DNA from: Sporichthyaceae bacterium
GTDB taxonomy: Bacteria; Actinomycetota; Actinomycetes; Sporichthyales; Sporichthyaceae
NCBI GenBank assembly: GCA_036269075.1
Contig: DATASX010000004.1
Location: forward strand, 62,001-126,000
Direction: 5' to 3'
DNA length: 64,000 nucleotides
Position 1 is the first letter of the stretch, and each line of letters starts with the position of its first letter. The notes beneath the pieces were generated by a model. That model ran no database searches and was not told the origin of the DNA. It was given only the letters and a program-made list of their open reading frames with translations. Below are positions 15,388-28,241 of this stretch, piece after piece. A program made the translations under genes and the position numbers.

Positions 15388-17415
15388 TCAGGCGTCGAGG
15401 TCCAGGTCGTGCACGAGCGCGCCGGCCGGGAGGTGCAGCGCGCGGGCCGCGGGCGTGCGCCCCTGCACAGCTACCGTCACGGTCACCGGGCCGCCCCGGG
15501 TCGGGCCCACCCGGTACCGACCGGCATCGTCGGTCCAGCCGCGGGCCAGCACGGCCCCGGTGTCGTCCAGGATAGTGACCAGCGCCGAGGCCACCGGCAA
15601 CCCGACAGCGCAGACCGTCCCGAGTATCTCCGAGATCGGGTCGTCGTCGGCCACCACCTCGCGCAGGCGAAGGGGAAGTCCGGTGGTGGCCCCGGGGGTG
15701 ACGTCGACCAACGTGGTGACCGGTTCCCAGACGCCGGCGGTGCCGCAGACGAGAAGATAGCGGCCGGCGCAGAGGTCGCCGAAGGCGTAGGAGCCGTCGT
15801 CGGCCGATCGGGTGCGGACCACCTCCTGCCCGTACGCGTCCAGCAGCGTGATCGTCGCCACACGGACCGGGACGCCCGCAGCATCGATCGCACCGGCCAG
15901 AGCACCGAACCCGAGCAGGTCCGCGGTCGCGGTTCGGCCGACGGCTGCGACCGGCGCTGCCGCAGCCCGGTGCGGGCGCAGGTACACCGCCCAGGTGATC
16001 ACCGCGCACAGCACGTAGAACAGCGCGAACGCCACATACGCGCCGTTGCCGTTGTGCTGTTTCAGGAACGACTGCCGGAAGGAGATGTTGACGGCCACAC
16101 CGCCGGCCGCCCCGATGGCACCCGCGATGCCGATGACGGCGCCGGTGCGGCGCCGGGCCTGGGCCCGGGCCTGCTCCGGGTCGGCCCCTGCGGCGACGGC
16201 CGCGGCCGCGCGGTCCCGGAACAACACCGGGATCATCTTGTAGGTCGATCCGTTGCCCAACCCGGAGGCGACGAACAGGCAGATGAAGCCGGCCAGGAAC
16301 AACGGCAGCGATTTCTGGTGCGAGGCCTGCAGTACCAGAACTGCCGCGGCGATCATCCCGACGAACGTCCAGAACGTGATCACCGCCCCGCTGCGGCGGT
16401 CGGCCAACCAGCCACCCAACGGCCGGGCGACCGAGCCGACCAGTGGACCCAGGAATGTCAGGTAGGCGGCCTTCACCGGGTCCGGCATCGTCCTGGCCAC
16501 GCCCTTGACCATGACGACGTGGCTGAAGTGCTCAGGGAACTGGACCAGGAGCACCTGCCCGAAGGCGAAGCCGAAACCGATGAACGAGCCGAACGTCCCG
16601 ATGTAGAGCAGCGAGATTACCCAGGTCTGCGGCTCGGCGCAGGCCTCGCGCAACGCACGCTTCTCGTTGTGGGCGGTGGCGAGATTGTCCATCCTCACCG
16701 CGCAGACAAGCGCAGCGACCACGATCAACGGGATCAGCACACCGACCAGCACGCGCGGATGGGTCGCGCCGGCCGTGGCGAGCACCAGCAGGCCGAGCAG
16801 TTGAACCACTGCCACGCCCAGGTTGCCGCCGGCAGCGTTGATTCCCAGCGCCAGACCCTTCAACCGCTCCGGGTAGAACGAGTTGATGTTCGACATCGAC
16901 GAGGCGAAGTTGCCGCCACCCACGCCGGCCACGGTCACGAGCATCAGCAACGTCCCGTAGCCGATACCCGGTCGCAGCAGGACCGCTGCGGTGATCGTCG
17001 GCAGCAACAACAACGAGGCCGAGACGATGGTCCAGTCCCGCCCGCCGAACCGGGCGACCGCCAGCGAGTACGGAACCCGCAGCGCGGCACCCACCCCGGC
17101 CGGGATCGAGACCAGCGTGAATTTCTGATCCGGCGTCAGACCGTACTGCGGGCCGAGGAACAGGATCAGCGTCGACCACATCGTCCAGACCGCGAAGCCG
17201 ATGTGCTCGGTGAACACCGAGCAGATCATGTTGCGGCGGGCGATCCGTGCGCCGGTGCTCTCCCAGAACTCCTGGTCCTCGGGGTTCCAGTCGGTTATCC
17301 GTGGACGACGCCGGGCGATCAGGGGGGTGAATTGCGGCGGCGCGGCTACGGGCACTGGTCTCCTCGGCAAACGACGGCAATGACGCAGCGTCGCCGGACG
17401 GTGTTGCGCAACCAT
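15388..17415 (-). CDS. NarK-type nitrate/nitrite MFS transporter with C-terminal tandem beta-domain extension
   Basis: A 675-residue protein. Residues of about 75-490 form a 12-helix major facilitator of the nitrate/nitrite porter group (FTEHIGFAVWTMWSTLILFL, SIPAGVGAALRVPYSLAVAR, GGNFASSMSNINSFYPE, AGGNLGVAVVQLLGLLVLA, FGQVLLVQFPEHFSHVVMVK). The last ~170 residues are not membrane: they contain two Cna-B/carboxypeptidase-regulatory-like repeats (VRVATITLLDAYGQEVVRT then DDGSYAFGDLCAGRYLLVC; ASALVTILDDTGAVLARGW then DDAGRYRVGPTRGG). The start is taken as the ATG at 17415, with AAAGGA just upstream; the frame is open to 17634. Divergent from the MarR gene and next to the nitrate reductase, it probably imports nitrate. 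Confidence 0.85.
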   Translation of the reverse strand: MVAQHRPATLRHCRRLPRRPVPVAAPPQFTPLIARRRPRITDWNPEDQEFWESTGARIARRNMICSVFTEHIGFAVWTMWSTLILFLGPQYGLTPDQKFTLVSIPAGVGAALRVPYSLAVARFGGRDWTIVSASLLLLPTITAAVLLRPGIGYGTLLMLVTVAGVGGGNFASSMSNINSFYPERLKGLALGINAAGGNLGVAVVQLLGLLVLATAGATHPRVLVGVLIPLIVVAALVCAVRMDNLATAHNEKRALREACAEPQTWVISLLYIGTFGSFIGFGFAFGQVLLVQFPEHFSHVVMVKGVARTMPDPVKAAYLTFLGPLVGSVARPLGGWLADRRSGAVITFWTFVGMIAAAVLVLQASHQKSLPLFLAGFICLFVASGLGNGSTYKMIPVLFRDRAAAAVAAGADPEQARAQARRRTGAVIGIAGAIGAAGGVAVNISFRQSFLKQHNGNGAYVAFALFYVLCAVITWAVYLRPHRAAAAPVAAVGRTATADLLGFGALAGAIDAAGVPVRVATITLLDAYGQEVVRTRSADDGSYAFGDLCAGRYLLVCGTAGVWEPVTTLVDVTPGATTGLPLRLREVVADDDPISEILGTVCAVGLPVASALVTILDDTGAVLARGWTDDAGRYRVGPTRGGPVTVTVAVQGRTPAARALHLPAGALVHDLDLDA

Positions 17416-17534
17416 GTGTCCTTTGTTTCCCCCGGTTGAAACCAGCCGCACAGCGAACGCCGGCGGGTGGTCGCGCGCCCGGGCGAAAGAGCGCCGGGCG
17501 GCACCCGTGTGACTGTTCGGTCGAGGCGGTCGGG

Positions 17535-17945
17535 ATGATCGGCGCCGTGGACGATGCAGTGCGCGAGGAGGACTACGCCCGGCTGTTGGCGTTCCGCACC
17601 GGATTGCGCGAGTTCCTCGCCTGGAGTGCGACACGCGCGGCCGAGCAAGGGCTCACCCCGGCCCAGCACCAGCTGATGCTCGCCGTGCGCGGACACCACG
17701 ACCGCCGCGGCCCGACGATCGGCGAAGCGGCCGCCTACCTGCTCATTCGCCAGCATGCCGCGGTCGGACTGGCCAACCGGGTGCAGGAACTCGGTCTGCT
17801 CGAGCGACGCCGCGACACGGCCGACGCCCGAGTGGTCCGGCTGGCGCTGACCCCCGAGGGAGCCCGCCGGATCGAGGCCCTCTCGAGCCTGCACAAGGCC
17901 GAACTCGGCCGGCTGGCCCCATTGCTGGACGCGGTCGGCGACTGA
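17535..17945 (+). CDS. MarR-family transcriptional regulator
   Basis: A 136-residue winged-helix regulator: [39 protein letters not shown] (recognition region), [19 protein letters not shown]-like wing text and a [18 protein letters not shown] end, all standard MarR wording. The frame is open upstream to 17436; ATG 17535 is preferred because it gives a normal family length, with GTG 17547 as an alternative. It sits between the divergent nitrate transporter and the co-directional nitrate reductase, so it is the natural candidate to regulate nitrate uptake and assimilation. Its ligand is unknown. Confidence 0.85.
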   Translation: MIGAVDDAVREEDYARLLAFRTGLREFLAWSATRAAEQGLTPAQHQLMLAVRGHHDRRGPTIGEAAAYLLIRQHAAVGLANRVQELGLLERRRDTADARVVRLALTPEGARRIEALSSLHKAELGRLAPLLDAVGD

Positions 17946-18018
17946 CCGAAATCGGCGGCCGACGGGCCGAGGTGCACGTGCGGTCATCTGTCGGAAACGG
18001 AACCGCTACAGCCGCAGA

Positions 18019-22164
<4,146 letters not shown>

Positions 22165-23323
22165 TCAGAAAGGCGGGCTCTCGTCGGGTGCCGGGATCGC
22201 AGGACGCGGCGGGAGAACTCGCTCGGTGGGCGGGTCGATGCCGTCGGGGTCCTGGGTGGCGCTCCAGCCGGGTAGGTGCTTGATGCGGTGGTGTTTGGGG
22301 CAGCGCAGTGCGAGGTTCTTGGTCAGGGTCGGTCCGCCGGTGGTGTGGGCGGTGGTGTGGTCGTGCTCGGTGCGGGTGGCCCGGCAACCGGGGTGCGCGC
22401 GGTGCTGGTCGCGGGCTTTCACCTAGCGGGCCTGGGCCGCGGTGGGGAGGCGGCGGGTGGGGTCGGCGTTCAGGTCGGGGTCGGTGGAGATGACCTGGAT
22501 CTGGTAGCTGATCCGCGGTGCCATGTCGGGCGGGAAGCAGACAGGTCGACCAGGGCGTCGGCGCGGGCCGCGTCGATGCTGCGCTCATCGCCGGGGGTGA
22601 TGGCTTGGTGGGCGGTGGCGTCGATGACTGCGAAGGCGGCCTGTGCGACCGGGGTGGGCAGGGTGGCTTCCAGGGCGGACATCCCGTCCCCGATCTCCCA
22701 CATCTTCACCGAGCGTTGCGCGATGGCCTTGGCGCGGCGTTTGGCGACCGCATTGGCGTCGAGGCGGGCCACGGCGCGGCGGGTGGCCCGGCGCAGGTTC
22801 GCCGGGGTCAGTCCCTCGGCCTTGCCCAGCACCCCGGCCTCCACGCCCTCGAGCAGTTCGGCGTCGAGCTCGGCGGTCTCCTCCAGGATCACCCGGGCCT
22901 TGGCCAGGGTGATCCGCCCGGCGCACACCGCCGCCACGGAGGCGGGCAGGCGCCGGGTCAACTCGACCGCGACGTGGACCCGGTGATCACTGGTCCGGTC
23001 GGCCAGGCCCAACTCCAGGGCGACCTCGGCGTAGGCCGAACGCTCGGCGAAGTCCAACTCCTGGGACTGCTCCCAGGTCTGCGGGTCGACCCAGGCGGGG
23101 CGCTCCGCCTCGTGCCGGTCCAGGGAGTCCGCGACCCATTCGGCCATGGCCAGGACCTGCTCGCCCTGGACCATCGCGATCTGCCGTTCCAGTACCCCGA
23201 TGCGGGCCAGCACGTCGGTGCCGTCGGTGACCGCGCCGGTCCCGGTGGTCTCGCCCGCGGTGGCCGCGAACCAGTCCAGGCCTCCTCGACCGACATGACC
23301 TGGTTCGAACCGGTGTTCGACAT
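22165..23323 (-). pseudogene. Broken DUF222/HNH endonuclease (13E12 repeat family)
   Basis: A once-complete DUF222 plus HNH protein is spread over three frames. The N-terminus (ATG at 23323 or 23296, MSVEEA) shifts frame near 23275-23282, continues as FAATAGETTG and then LARIGVLERQIAMVQGEQVL to near 22545, shifts frame again (PPDMAPRISYQIQVIS), meets an in-frame TAG at 22422-22424, and ends in an HNH segment with PGCRATRTEHDHT and LALRCPKHHRIKH. Two frameshifts and a stop make the gene dead unless they are sequencing errors. These 13E12-type genes are widely scattered repeats in actinobacterial genomes. It converges on the nitrate reductase gene, with stops touching at 22164/22165. Confidence 0.85.
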
Positions 23324-23753
23324 GAGACTATTCTCGTCGAGTTTTCCCATCTCTGCAAGGGAAATTAGCGTTTTCCCCAACTTAGTTTTCGATGGTCGGG
23401 GCGGGTGTCGAGCGACGCCGCGGTCTTGGTTGCTCGCCGTTACGGAACCCGGATTCAGCGCGCCGCGGTTGGGCCGCCCGGCCGGGGTCGCGGCCCCGAC
23501 GGCCCTTGCCGCGCGCTGGATCCGGATCGAAGAACCCGTGGCCGGGCGCCGTAGTTGGTTACCGCGATCAGGGGTACCGGACTCGGGAACCGGTGACCGA
23601 AGTGCAACGGACCTGCACAGTGGTTACGGTCCGAACCCGCACTCTCCTATAGGCCCTCTGAACAGCAACCACAGCCGAACCGAAAAAAACCACTGAGCCG
23701 CGTGGCTGTCGGACTCGACCAATTCGAAGGTCATCGAGTGGCGCGCGTGCGCC
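23324..23753. other. Intergenic region without a recognisable gene
   Basis: About 430 bases upstream of the dead HNH gene and downstream of the epoxide-hydrolase-like gene. It begins with a relatively AT-rich 80 bases (probably the old HNH promoter) and has an A-run near 23686-23692. Short frames here (for example 23392-23652) have no ribosome site and a low-complexity, arginine-rich translation. No tRNA-like cloverleaf or operator triplet was seen. Confidence 0.5.
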
Positions 23754-24224
23754 CTATCGGCGCAGCTTCCTGACCAGCCGGCCGGCGCCGTGTCCGGCCA
23801 GGTTGATCAGTGAGCGGGCCACGAACTCGGCCGAGTCAAAGTACTCGCGCCAGTGGGTCAGTTCGCCGCCGGAGAAGGTGAGCACGCCGACGACCGGGGC
23901 GGCGACGATCAGGCTGCCGTCGCGGCGCCGCAGCCGGTCGACCCGCTCGACGAGCACCACGTCGCGGTTCGAGACGATGCGCCGGATCTCCACCTCGATG
24001 GTGTTCAGCCCCATCGTGACCCGGGCGAACTTGAGGAACCGGATCGCCTGTCGCGGGCCGGTCAGGACCGGGACCGGTCGCTGGTCCCAGCGGGTGTTCT
24101 CGGTGAACAGGTCCTCGAAGGACTTGCAGCACTCGTCGAAGGACCGGCCCCAGGCGGCGAAGAAATCCAGCGCCTGCTGCTCCTGGACCGCGCCGGTCGA
24201 CTGCTGGATCTCGGAGGTCGTCAC
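23754..24224 (-). CDS. Limonene-1,2-epoxide hydrolase-like protein (NTF2 fold)
   Basis: A 156-residue protein with the LEH signature: LFTENTRWDQRPVPVLTGP, then VVLVERVDRLRRRDG (the Arg/Asp pair) and LTHWREYFDSAEF (the second Asp), corresponding to the Asp-Arg-Asp catalytic arrangement of limonene-epoxide hydrolases. It could open an epoxide on a terpenoid- or steroid-like substrate. Many actinobacterial homologues have only inferred activity. It is the last gene of the minus-strand operon acyl-CoA dehydrogenase - SDR - LEH, with 78 bases between it and the SDR. A basic tail (GRLVRKLRR) ends the protein. Confidence 0.8.
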   Translation of the reverse strand: MTTSEIQQSTGAVQEQQALDFFAAWGRSFDECCKSFEDLFTENTRWDQRPVPVLTGPRQAIRFLKFARVTMGLNTIEVEIRRIVSNRDVVLVERVDRLRRRDGSLIVAAPVVGVLTFSGGELTHWREYFDSAEFVARSLINLAGHGAGRLVRKLRR

Positions 24225-24302
24225 GTCGGTCTCCTCGGTGCGCGGAAACGGGTTCGGGCGGCACGGCGAGTGCGTGCCTCAGTATCGCCCGCCCGCGATC
24301 GG

Positions 24303-25040
24303 CTACCAGGTCCCGGCGGTGGATCCGCCGTCGACGGTCATGATGGAGCCGGTGACGTAGTCCGATCCGGTCAGGTACAGGACAGCGTCCACGACGTCGT
24401 GCGGGAGGCCGGTCCGGCCCGACGGGGCGAGGGTCCGCAGGAACTCCCAGGTCGCCTCGTCGCGGGGGAGCAACGGGGTGTCGATGATCCCGGGGGCAAC
24501 CGCGTTGACCTGGACGCCGGAGGCAGCCAGTTCCACCGCCAACGCCCGGACCGCGGCGTTGATGCCGCCCTTGACCATGACCGACATCAGCGCGGGCAAC
24601 TTCGCGCTGGGTTGGATTGCGATGCAGGCGGAGATGGCGACGATGTGGCCGGAGCCGTTGGCGCTCATGTGCCGCGCGGCGGCCTGCGCCGGGTAGAAGA
24701 ACCCCTTCAGGTTGGTGTCCACCAGTGCGTCGACGTCCTGCTCGGTCAGGTCCACCGTGGGCTTGGCGATGAAGATCCCCGCGTTGGCGACGAGGATGTC
24801 GACTGTCCCGAACTCCACGGTCGCGCGCTCGAACAACGTGTGCGCGGTCTCCGGCCGGCCGATGTCGCCGGGCACGAGCAGGAAGTTCTTCGGGTCCCCG
24901 ACAGCGGCTGCCGCGGCCGCCAGGCGTTCGATCGTGCGGGCGTTGCCGACAACGTTGTCGCCGCGCTGCAGATAGGCCTGCGCGATGGCCAGTCCGATGC
25001 CGCTGGAGGCGCCGGTGACGATGATTGTGCGCTGTGCCAA
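24303..25040 (-). CDS. SDR-family protein with the catalytic tyrosine missing
   Basis: A 245-residue Rossmann-fold SDR: TIIVTGASSGIGLAIAQAYL for the cofactor, LVPGDIGRPETAH and ILVANAGIFIAKPTV (NAG motif), and GSIMTVDGGSTAGTW at the end. The active-site YxxxK is replaced by SVMVK (Ser153, Lys157), and the preceding serine region reads AISACIAIQ instead of NISS. The start is a TTG at 25040, preceded by GAGGAA at 7-base spacing; no ATG or GTG fits as well. It follows the acyl-CoA dehydrogenase by 10 bases. The altered triad suggests an impaired or different reaction, or a binding role. Confidence 0.85.
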   Translation of the reverse strand: MAQRTIIVTGASSGIGLAIAQAYLQRGDNVVGNARTIERLAAAAAAVGDPKNFLLVPGDIGRPETAHTLFERATVEFGTVDILVANAGIFIAKPTVDLTEQDVDALVDTNLKGFFYPAQAAARHMSANGSGHIVAISACIAIQPSAKLPALMSVMVKGGINAAVRALAVELAASGVQVNAVAPGIIDTPLLPRDEATWEFLRTLAPSGRTGLPHDVVDAVLYLTGSDYVTGSIMTVDGGSTAGTW

Positions 25041-25050
25041 GGGTTTTTCC

Positions 25051-26292
25051 TCATTCCGCGGTGGAGCGTGGGTCCCAGTCGGGCCGTTGCAGGACGGCGT
25101 GCAGGCCGCGACGGCGCACGCCGACGTTGCCGCCACCGAACAGCGGCAGCGCCAGCGCGTCCTGCAGCAGGTTGCCGAGCGGGTCGCGGGTGTCGTAGCT
25201 GTCCACCCCGACCAGTCGCATCAGGTCGGTGATGACCCGGACCGCCGTCTCGGAGCCGAACACCTTGGCGTGCGCGGCCAGTTCACCCGCCGCGGGCCGG
25301 CCGGTGTCCAGCGCCCAGCAGGCCCTCAGGCTCAGCGCGCGGACGGCCTCGATGCTCGTCTTGGCGTCGACCAGGCCGTAGCCGACGGCCTGGTGGTCGA
25401 GGATCGGCCCGACGCCGCCGCGACTTTCCGTCGCCGCGAATCGCCAGGCGTGGTCGAAGGCCGTGCGCAGCAACGCGACGGCCATCATGCCGACCAAGGC
25501 CGATGCGCCGACGAAGGCCGCGCCGGCGATCGGCAACCCGGCGCCCGCGGCACCGATCAGGTTGTCCTGCGGTGCGGACACCTGGTTCAGCGAGAACTCC
25601 GGCAGGAGGTGGGCCCGGAAGCCGACGGAGGAGATGACGCGGTCCAGCGCCAGCCCGGGCACCGGACGCTCAACCGCGATGATCGACATCGACGCGGCCG
25701 GCGGCGCGTCCACCTCGGTGCGGCACAGCACAGTGAGGACGTCGGCGCCGGTGCTGTCCCAGCCGGTCGCGCAGGACACCCACTTCTTGCGCCCGTCGAT
25801 CACCCAGCCGCCGGCAGTGCGCTCGGCGCGGGTGCGCACCCCGTCGCCGGGCGGCGGCGCGGCCGGGTTCGCGCTGCCGCCGGGTTCGCTGGAGCAGAAC
25901 GCGGCCAGCGGCGCCCCGGTGCCGGCCAGGAACGGGGCGAGCAGTCGGGTGCGTTGGTCGTCGGTGCCCGCCGCCACGATCGGTTGCAGGCCCAGCACGG
26001 TGCCGAACAGCGTCATCGCGACGTTGGTGCTGCCGCAGTACAGCTCCTCGGCGAGCACTGCCGTCTCGGTCCAGCCGTGGTTGTCGCCGCCGACCGCGAC
26101 CGGCAGAGCGGCGCGCAGGAATCCTTCGCGGATCAGGTGTTCGTAGGCGGGCCGGGTCGCGGCGAATCGCTCCTCGGGTGTGGGCAGGGCGCAGGCGGCG
26201 GCGTCGACGCCGCGCAGCACGTCGGCAGCGAACGTCCGGCACCTGCTCCGGAGCTGCCGCAGCCGCAGTTCGGGATCGACGTCGTCTGCCAT
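25051..26292 (-). CDS. Acyl-CoA dehydrogenase family protein
   Basis: A 413-residue protein of the acyl-CoA dehydrogenase fold. Visible are the N-terminal helices (EHLIREGFLRAALPVAVGG), the FAD/substrate segment AAFCSSEPGGSANPAA, the beta-domain text GGWVIDGRKKWVSCATGWDS, and the C-terminal helical domain with VRVITDLMRLVGVDSYDTRD followed by PLGNLLQDALALPLFGGGN. The ATG at 26292 gives a normal length; the frame is otherwise open far upstream. It heads a three-gene operon with the SDR and LEH-like genes and diverges from the AraC regulator at 26416, its most likely local controller. The C-terminal layout resembles the DszC/hydroxylase-like subgroup, so a flavin monooxygenase role cannot be excluded. 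Confidence 0.82.
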   Translation of the reverse strand: MADDVDPELRLRQLRSRCRTFAADVLRGVDAAACALPTPEERFAATRPAYEHLIREGFLRAALPVAVGGDNHGWTETAVLAEELYCGSTNVAMTLFGTVLGLQPIVAAGTDDQRTRLLAPFLAGTGAPLAAFCSSEPGGSANPAAPPPGDGVRTRAERTAGGWVIDGRKKWVSCATGWDSTGADVLTVLCRTEVDAPPAASMSIIAVERPVPGLALDRVISSVGFRAHLLPEFSLNQVSAPQDNLIGAAGAGLPIAGAAFVGASALVGMMAVALLRTAFDHAWRFAATESRGGVGPILDHQAVGYGLVDAKTSIEAVRALSLRACWALDTGRPAAGELAAHAKVFGSETAVRVITDLMRLVGVDSYDTRDPLGNLLQDALALPLFGGGNVGVRRRGLHAVLQRPDWDPRSTAE

Positions 26293-26415
26293 CGTGCGCA
26301 GTCTCGGTGACTGCCGGCGCCCGTGACTTGAACCTGTCCGCAGCGGCGCCGGCACCGGCGTGCACGACGCGCCGGCCTCGAATACGCTGGCCGCCGAGTC
26401 GCAGGAGGTTGCGCC

Positions 26416-27459
26416 GTGCGTTATCTGACGTCGGCCGACAAGCCGGTCGCCGAGCAGTTCAGCTACTGGCGTGAGGTCATCTGCCAGGTCTGCACGCCAC
26501 TCGCCGCCGAACGCAAACCCGAGCACCGTGGGGGAGAACCGACCGAGCAGGGCCACGCCGGGTGGGCGCGCTCGGCGGAGCTCATGACCACGCACTGTGC
26601 CGAGGTCTGCTCCCGGACCCAGTCGCTGACCCACGGCCCGGCCGAGTTGCGACGCACGGTCGCCGACGACGTCTTTGTGCACCTCCAGGTCCGCGGTGTC
26701 TGCGTGGGCCTGCAGGCGGACCGGACCTGTCGCATCCCGCCGGGCGGATTCGCGATGTTCGACACCACCGAGCCCTACCGGTTGGACCTGGTCGGCGACG
26801 AACGCGGCGACTGGCAGGTCATCTCGTTCCGGGTGCCGCGGTCGCGGTTGGTGCCCATGCTGGCCGACCCCGGCGGGTTCACTGCGGTGACGCACGCGGG
26901 CGCCGGCCTCGCCGATCTGGTCACCGGAACGATGACCGCCGTCTGGCGCGACATCGAGTCCTTCGACAGGCCTGCGGCGGCCGCGGCCGAGAGCGCGTTC
27001 CTGTCGCTGCTGGCCGCTGCCGCGGACAGCGACGCCCGTCCGGTGATGTCCCGACGCACCGAGATGGACGCGGCGCTGCGGGCCTCGGTGAACCGATATC
27101 TGGCGGCGAACCTGCGCGACGGCGACCTTTCTGTTTCCGCAGTGGCTCAACGTTGCCGGATCTCGACGCGCAAACTTCACAACCTCTATGAGGACAATGA
27201 GCACACCTTCGCGCAGACCGTGATGCGACTTCGGCTCGCGGCGGCGGCCCGCGAGTTGGCCGCCGGCGCCGCGGATCGCACCCTCACCGACATCGCAACC
27301 CGGTGGGGTTTCTGCGACCTTTCACACCTGAATCGCCTGTTCAGAGCCCGATACGGGTGTCTGCCGTCGGAGTTCCGCGCCCAGGCGTTGCGCGTGCCCG
27401 GGTCCGGACCAGTGGATCATCGCGGGCGGGCCGCGGAGATGATCAACAAAAACTGGTGA
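26416..27459 (+). CDS. AraC-family transcriptional regulator
   Basis: A 347-residue regulator. The N-terminal half (about 1-200) looks like the AraC-binding-like domain found in XylS/NphR-type activators (PVAEQFSYWREVICQVCTPL; VHLQVRGVCVGLQADRTC; RIPPGGFAMFDTTEPYRLDL). The C-terminal two-HTH domain lies at about 225-335 (LSVSAVAQRCRISTRKLHNL; LTDIATRWGFCDLSHLNRLF). The start is a GTG at 26416 with AGGAGG at 26403-26408. It is divergent from the acyl-CoA dehydrogenase operon (124-base gap), so it probably activates that operon in response to its substrate. It has no operator triplet of its own, and it is unknown whether it also acts on the shared triplets. Confidence 0.88.
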   Translation: MRYLTSADKPVAEQFSYWREVICQVCTPLAAERKPEHRGGEPTEQGHAGWARSAELMTTHCAEVCSRTQSLTHGPAELRRTVADDVFVHLQVRGVCVGLQADRTCRIPPGGFAMFDTTEPYRLDLVGDERGDWQVISFRVPRSRLVPMLADPGGFTAVTHAGAGLADLVTGTMTAVWRDIESFDRPAAAAAESAFLSLLAAAADSDARPVMSRRTEMDAALRASVNRYLAANLRDGDLSVSAVAQRCRISTRKLHNLYEDNEHTFAQTVMRLRLAAAARELAAGAADRTLTDIATRWGFCDLSHLNRLFRARYGCLPSEFRAQALRVPGSGPVDHRGRAAEMINKNW

Positions 27460-27505
27460 CAAGCGTCAATGGTGGGGCGCTTCCGGATGCTTCACATTCC
27501 GGTGC

Positions 27506-28219
27506 GTGCCCCCTTCTTCCGACCACACCGACCGGGACGCGCGAGTTCCCGCGCCCTCGACCCCGCACATGTTGGAGTCGCGGAACGCGGTCGGTCGCCC
27601 GACCACGGTGCGGCGGGTCATCCGGGTGGTCGTCACCGAACCGAAGGCACTGCACTCCGCGGCCCTGACCTGCCTGCTCTCGACCGAACCTGACATGGAC
27701 GTCGTCGGGAGCCCGCTGACCGACGACGAACTCGTCGCGGCCGTGGCGTGCACCGACGCCGACATCGTGCTGCTCGACCTCGACGCCCCGGGGCGCGAGG
27801 TCGTCGGCCTGTGCACCTTGCTGGGCCGGATCGCCCCGGAGTGCCGGGTCATCGCGCTGTCCGCCGGTCGGCCGGCGCCGGATCTGCTGCGCCTGCTCGC
27901 CGACGCGGCGCACGGCCTGGTCAGCAAGCATGCCGGACCGTCCGCCCTGCTCGACGCGGTCCGCCGGGTCGCGGCCGGCGAACGCGTCCACGTCGCCGGT
28001 CCGATGCCGGTCGGTGCCCGGTCCGCGCACACGCCGACCGAACGGGAACTGGAACTGCTGCGCCACGCCGCCCACGGCAGTTCCGTGCGCGAACTCGCCC
28101 AACGGCTGTGCCTGTCCGAGGGGACCGTGCGCAACTACCTGTCGCGGACGATGACCAAGCTGGGCGCCCGCAACCGCATCGACGCCATCGGCATCGCGCA
28201 GCGCGCCGGCTGGTTGTAG
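27506..28219 (+). CDS. NarL/FixJ-family response regulator (orphan)
   Basis: A 237-residue two-domain regulator. The receiver (about 38-155) has the phosphate-accepting Asp91 in DIVLLDLDAPG and Lys141 in GLVSKHAGPSALLDAV, but the usual acidic pair near its start is VVVTEPK, so only one acidic residue is seen. The LuxR-type HTH is at about 175-237 (TPTERELELLRHAAHGSSVR; LCLSEGTVRNYLSRTMTKLG). A GTG at 27506 is used; ATG 27569 or a later GTG would remove a disordered leader and may be the real start. No sensor kinase gene is adjacent, so its partner is elsewhere or it works without phosphorylation. Confidence 0.85.
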   Translation: MPPSSDHTDRDARVPAPSTPHMLESRNAVGRPTTVRRVIRVVVTEPKALHSAALTCLLSTEPDMDVVGSPLTDDELVAAVACTDADIVLLDLDAPGREVVGLCTLLGRIAPECRVIALSAGRPAPDLLRLLADAAHGLVSKHAGPSALLDAVRRVAAGERVHVAGPMPVGARSAHTPTERELELLRHAAHGSSVRELAQRLCLSEGTVRNYLSRTMTKLGARNRIDAIGIAQRAGWL

Positions 28220-28241
28220 ACCCGCGGAACTTCCCCCGCCG

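Noticed and set aside
23311-23340. GACTATT near the start of the HNH pseudogene as another operator
   Set aside because: No inverted half-site 14 bases before it and no third half-site 15 bases after it.
23392-23652. 86-codon frame in the gap near the dead HNH gene
   Set aside because: Arginine-rich, low-complexity translation typical of GC-rich non-coding DNA and no ribosome site.
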